64,000 bases of DNA from Ichthyophthirius multifiliis (taxonomy: Eukaryota; Ciliophora; Oligohymenophorea; Hymenostomatida): NCBI RefSeq assembly GCF_000220395.1, contig NW_004086233.1, forward strand, positions 68,427 to 132,426. Reading direction: 5' to 3'. A model generated the notes under the pieces. The model did no database searches, had not been told where the DNA came from, and saw nothing but the letters and a program-made list of their open reading frames with translations. Each line of letters starts with the position of its first letter. The first letter of the stretch is position 1. Positions 63,952 through 64,000 of the stretch are shown in pieces. The position numbers and the translations under genes were made by a program.

Positions 63952-64000
63952 TATATATATATATAATAATTAATTTAATTTATATATATATATATTATTA
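61658..64000 (-). CDS. Coiled-coil protein, 5' end beyond window
   Basis: Minus-strand coiled coil rich in Glu/Lys/Gln. The right end (about 63907-64000) is a TA-rich intron, so the start lies outside. Visible segments read LEKDLIEQKQENKKEIEKTE, LKQNINNKSFLQESQREIKL and further heptads. A TA-filled intron spans about 62810-62710. The C-terminus reads LGYEKYQQIQKELEEIQQKG and DFKTLIQEKIEQIIHY, ending at TGA 61660-61658. That ending resembles a tail seen on several ciliate coiled-coil proteins. Frames shift more than once between A/T runs, so the protein could not be assembled fully. Function unknown; cytoskeletal role likely. Confidence 0.6.
63919..63990. repeat. (TA)n at right window edge
   Basis: Two TA-alternating blocks, probably inside the first visible intron of the truncated coiled-coil gene. 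Confidence 0.8.

Overview
The window looks like ciliate (oligohymenophorean) nuclear DNA. It is extremely AT-rich, and long conserved proteins read cleanly only if TAA and TAG are glutamine and TGA is the sole stop. The GDI, PP2A-B, polo kinase, EF-hand, SNARE and MORN genes all carry TAA/TAG at Gln-tolerant positions and end on TGA. Introns are GT-AG and mostly 25-115 nt; some are swollen by (TA)n. The composition and gene content resemble Ichthyophthirius or Tetrahymena relatives, but the species cannot be named from sequence alone. I saw no rRNA, tRNA, transposon, CRISPR or telomere.

Layout, left to right. 1-576: 5' end of a MAP kinase (-), cut by the left edge. 1366-2952: Rab GDI (+). 3720-8115: Gly/Cys-rich multi-pass membrane protein (+). 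8315-9619: PP2A B subunit (-). About 9870-13427: six-TM K+ channel with cNMP-like domain and zinc knuckle (-). 14480-16523: polo-like kinase (-), head to head with 16963-21649, a Bld10/CEP135-like basal-body protein (+). 22883-24508: coiled-coil protein (-). 24932-27137 and 27455-28096: two EF-hand proteins (-). 28396-29613: unknown (+). 30632-31474: secreted unknown (+). 31897-32286: GSKIP-like (-). 34258-35559: PCID2/THP1-like PCI protein (+). 35736-37004: secreted unknown (-). 37271-38579: RBR ubiquitin ligase (-). 38580-42068: largest gene-poor stretch. 42069-49653: giant FMP27/BLTP2 (Hobbit)-like lipid-transfer protein (+). 49754-51073: unknown single-exon gene (+). 51197-52501: CDK-like kinase (+). 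54118-54509: Qc-SNARE (+). 54714-55410: CIMIP1/C20orf85-like ciliary protein (+). 55694-58123: C2 plus coiled-coil protein (+). 58850-60367: MORN-repeat protein (-). 61658-64000: coiled-coil protein (-), cut by the right edge.

Themes: membrane traffic and lipid transfer (GDI, SNARE, FMP27/BLTP2, MORN), cilium and basal body (Bld10, polo kinase, CIMIP1-like, coiled-coil proteins), and kinase, Ca2+ or phosphatase signalling. These are ordinary eukaryotic genes, not an operon-like system.

The most unusual feature is a set of about eighteen frame breaks, mostly at A or T runs. Nearly all are repaired by one extra base, while about nine other genes are fully intact. This is most simply an assembly deletion bias, but -1 slippage is a testable alternative. 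All exon boundaries and readings were made by eye.
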